Origin: Bradyrhizobium canariense
GTDB taxonomy: Bacteria > Pseudomonadota > Alphaproteobacteria > Rhizobiales > Xanthobacteraceae
Direction: 5' to 3'
Assembly (NCBI RefSeq): GCF_019402665.1
Contig: NZ_VSST01000020.1
Coordinates: forward strand, 1-64,000
DNA length: 64,000 bases
Position 1 is the first letter of the stretch; every line of letters starts with the position of its first letter. Made by a program: the position numbers and the translations under genes. Of the stretch, positions 63,794-64,000 are shown piece after piece. A model generated the notes under the pieces. It did not search any database. It had not been told where the DNA came from and saw only the letters and a program-made list of their open reading frames with translations.

Positions 63794-64000
63794 ATGGATG
63801 CGAGCTTCGTGAAGACCCCGGAAGTCCAGGCCCTGCTCGACAAGGCTGCCGGCCTCAATCAACCGAACGGTGACGCCCGTCTGAAAGCGATCGTGCGCGA
63901 CATCGTCGAGGCCGGCGCCGAGATCATCGCCCGCCACGACGTCAGCGAGGACGAATTTTGGGGCGCGGTGAATTTCCTGCAGAAGGGCGCGCCGGAATAC
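63794..64000 (+). CDS. catA: Catechol 1,2-dioxygenase, N-terminal part (runs off window)
   Basis: The 69 visible codons encode the helical dimerisation domain of intradiol dioxygenases: VKTPEVQALLDKAAGLNQPN, then LKAIVRDIVEAGAEI and ARHDVSEDEFWGAVNFLQK. CatA opens catechol to cis,cis-muconate, the first step of the pathway. The iron-binding Tyr and His residues lie beyond the right edge. GGGAGAGACGAC precedes the ATG. Its place after catBC supports the name. Confidence 0.92.
   Translation, partial: MDASFVKTPEVQALLDKAAGLNQPNGDARLKAIVRDIVEAGAEIIARHDVSEDEFWGAVNFLQKGAPEY

Noticed and set aside
61787..63937. A 716-residue minus-strand gene
   Set aside because: It lies across catB, catC and the start of catA on the other strand and has no recognisable domain.

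Overview
The window looks like a chromosomal stretch of a high-GC alphaproteobacterium, most probably Bradyrhizobium or a close relative in the Nitrobacteraceae. This is inferred from gene content (DUF2336 and DUF6894 proteins, degenerate-HisKA/LuxR hybrids, IS5/IS66/IS1182-type debris) and from overall GC-rich codon use. No rRNA, tRNA or CRISPR array was recognised.

Region 1 (1-10.7 kb) is ordinary host DNA rich in signalling genes: the 5' part of cheA, a frameshifted response regulator, a Crp/Fnr-type regulator, an HPt protein, a LuxR-type regulator with a kinase-like domain that lacks its histidine, a pseudo-receiver/EAL protein, a quinone-reductase/LysR divergent pair and a DMT exporter.

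Region 2 (11.1-16.2 kb) is an AT-richer insert with three overlapping genes: a DNA cytosine methyltransferase, a MORC/MutL-like GHKL ATPase and a Z1-domain helicase-like ATPase. They form the core of a restriction-like defence system, with no nuclease gene following them.

Region 3 (16.2-32.0 kb) is accessory DNA with decay. It has a broken DUF6894 gene, a secreted hydrolase, an IS5/groEL/IS4/IS1182 mosaic, an orphan ModA-like binding protein, a SAM-cyclase-ATPase-TPR regulator, a FecR/TpsB pair, a DUF2336 protein, an IS66 fragment and a truncated AraC regulator.

Region 4 (32.5-43.6 kb) is a coherent envelope module. A five-gene operon (periplasmic protein, two ABC ATPases, a large FtsX-type permease, DedA) and a run of genes containing two related four-repeat membrane proteins flank a QseBC/PmrAB-like two-component system. 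Period-11 direct repeats (CTAAG-N6-CTAAG or a close variant) lie upstream of all three transcription units, so the response regulator probably controls the whole module.

Region 5 (44-48.1 kb) holds a methyltransferase and a 5'-truncated MobF relaxase-helicase set between IS21-like end sequences. One of these ends is a 93-bp repeat also found at 29.7 kb.

Region 6 (48.4-64 kb) is metabolic: a sorbosone-dehydrogenase-like lipoprotein with a DUF2231 protein, a DODA-type dioxygenase, a frameshifted FUSC protein, an FMN reductase, a GH79-like glycosidase, a LuxR solo, a cluster with two amidohydrolases, an SDR, a lipocalin-like protein, an OpgC-like protein and a TRIC channel, and finally the catechol branch of the beta-ketoadipate pathway (a CatR-like LysR regulator divergent from catB-catC-catA). 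A perfect ATAC-N7-GTAT palindrome lies between catR and catB; catA runs off the end of the window.
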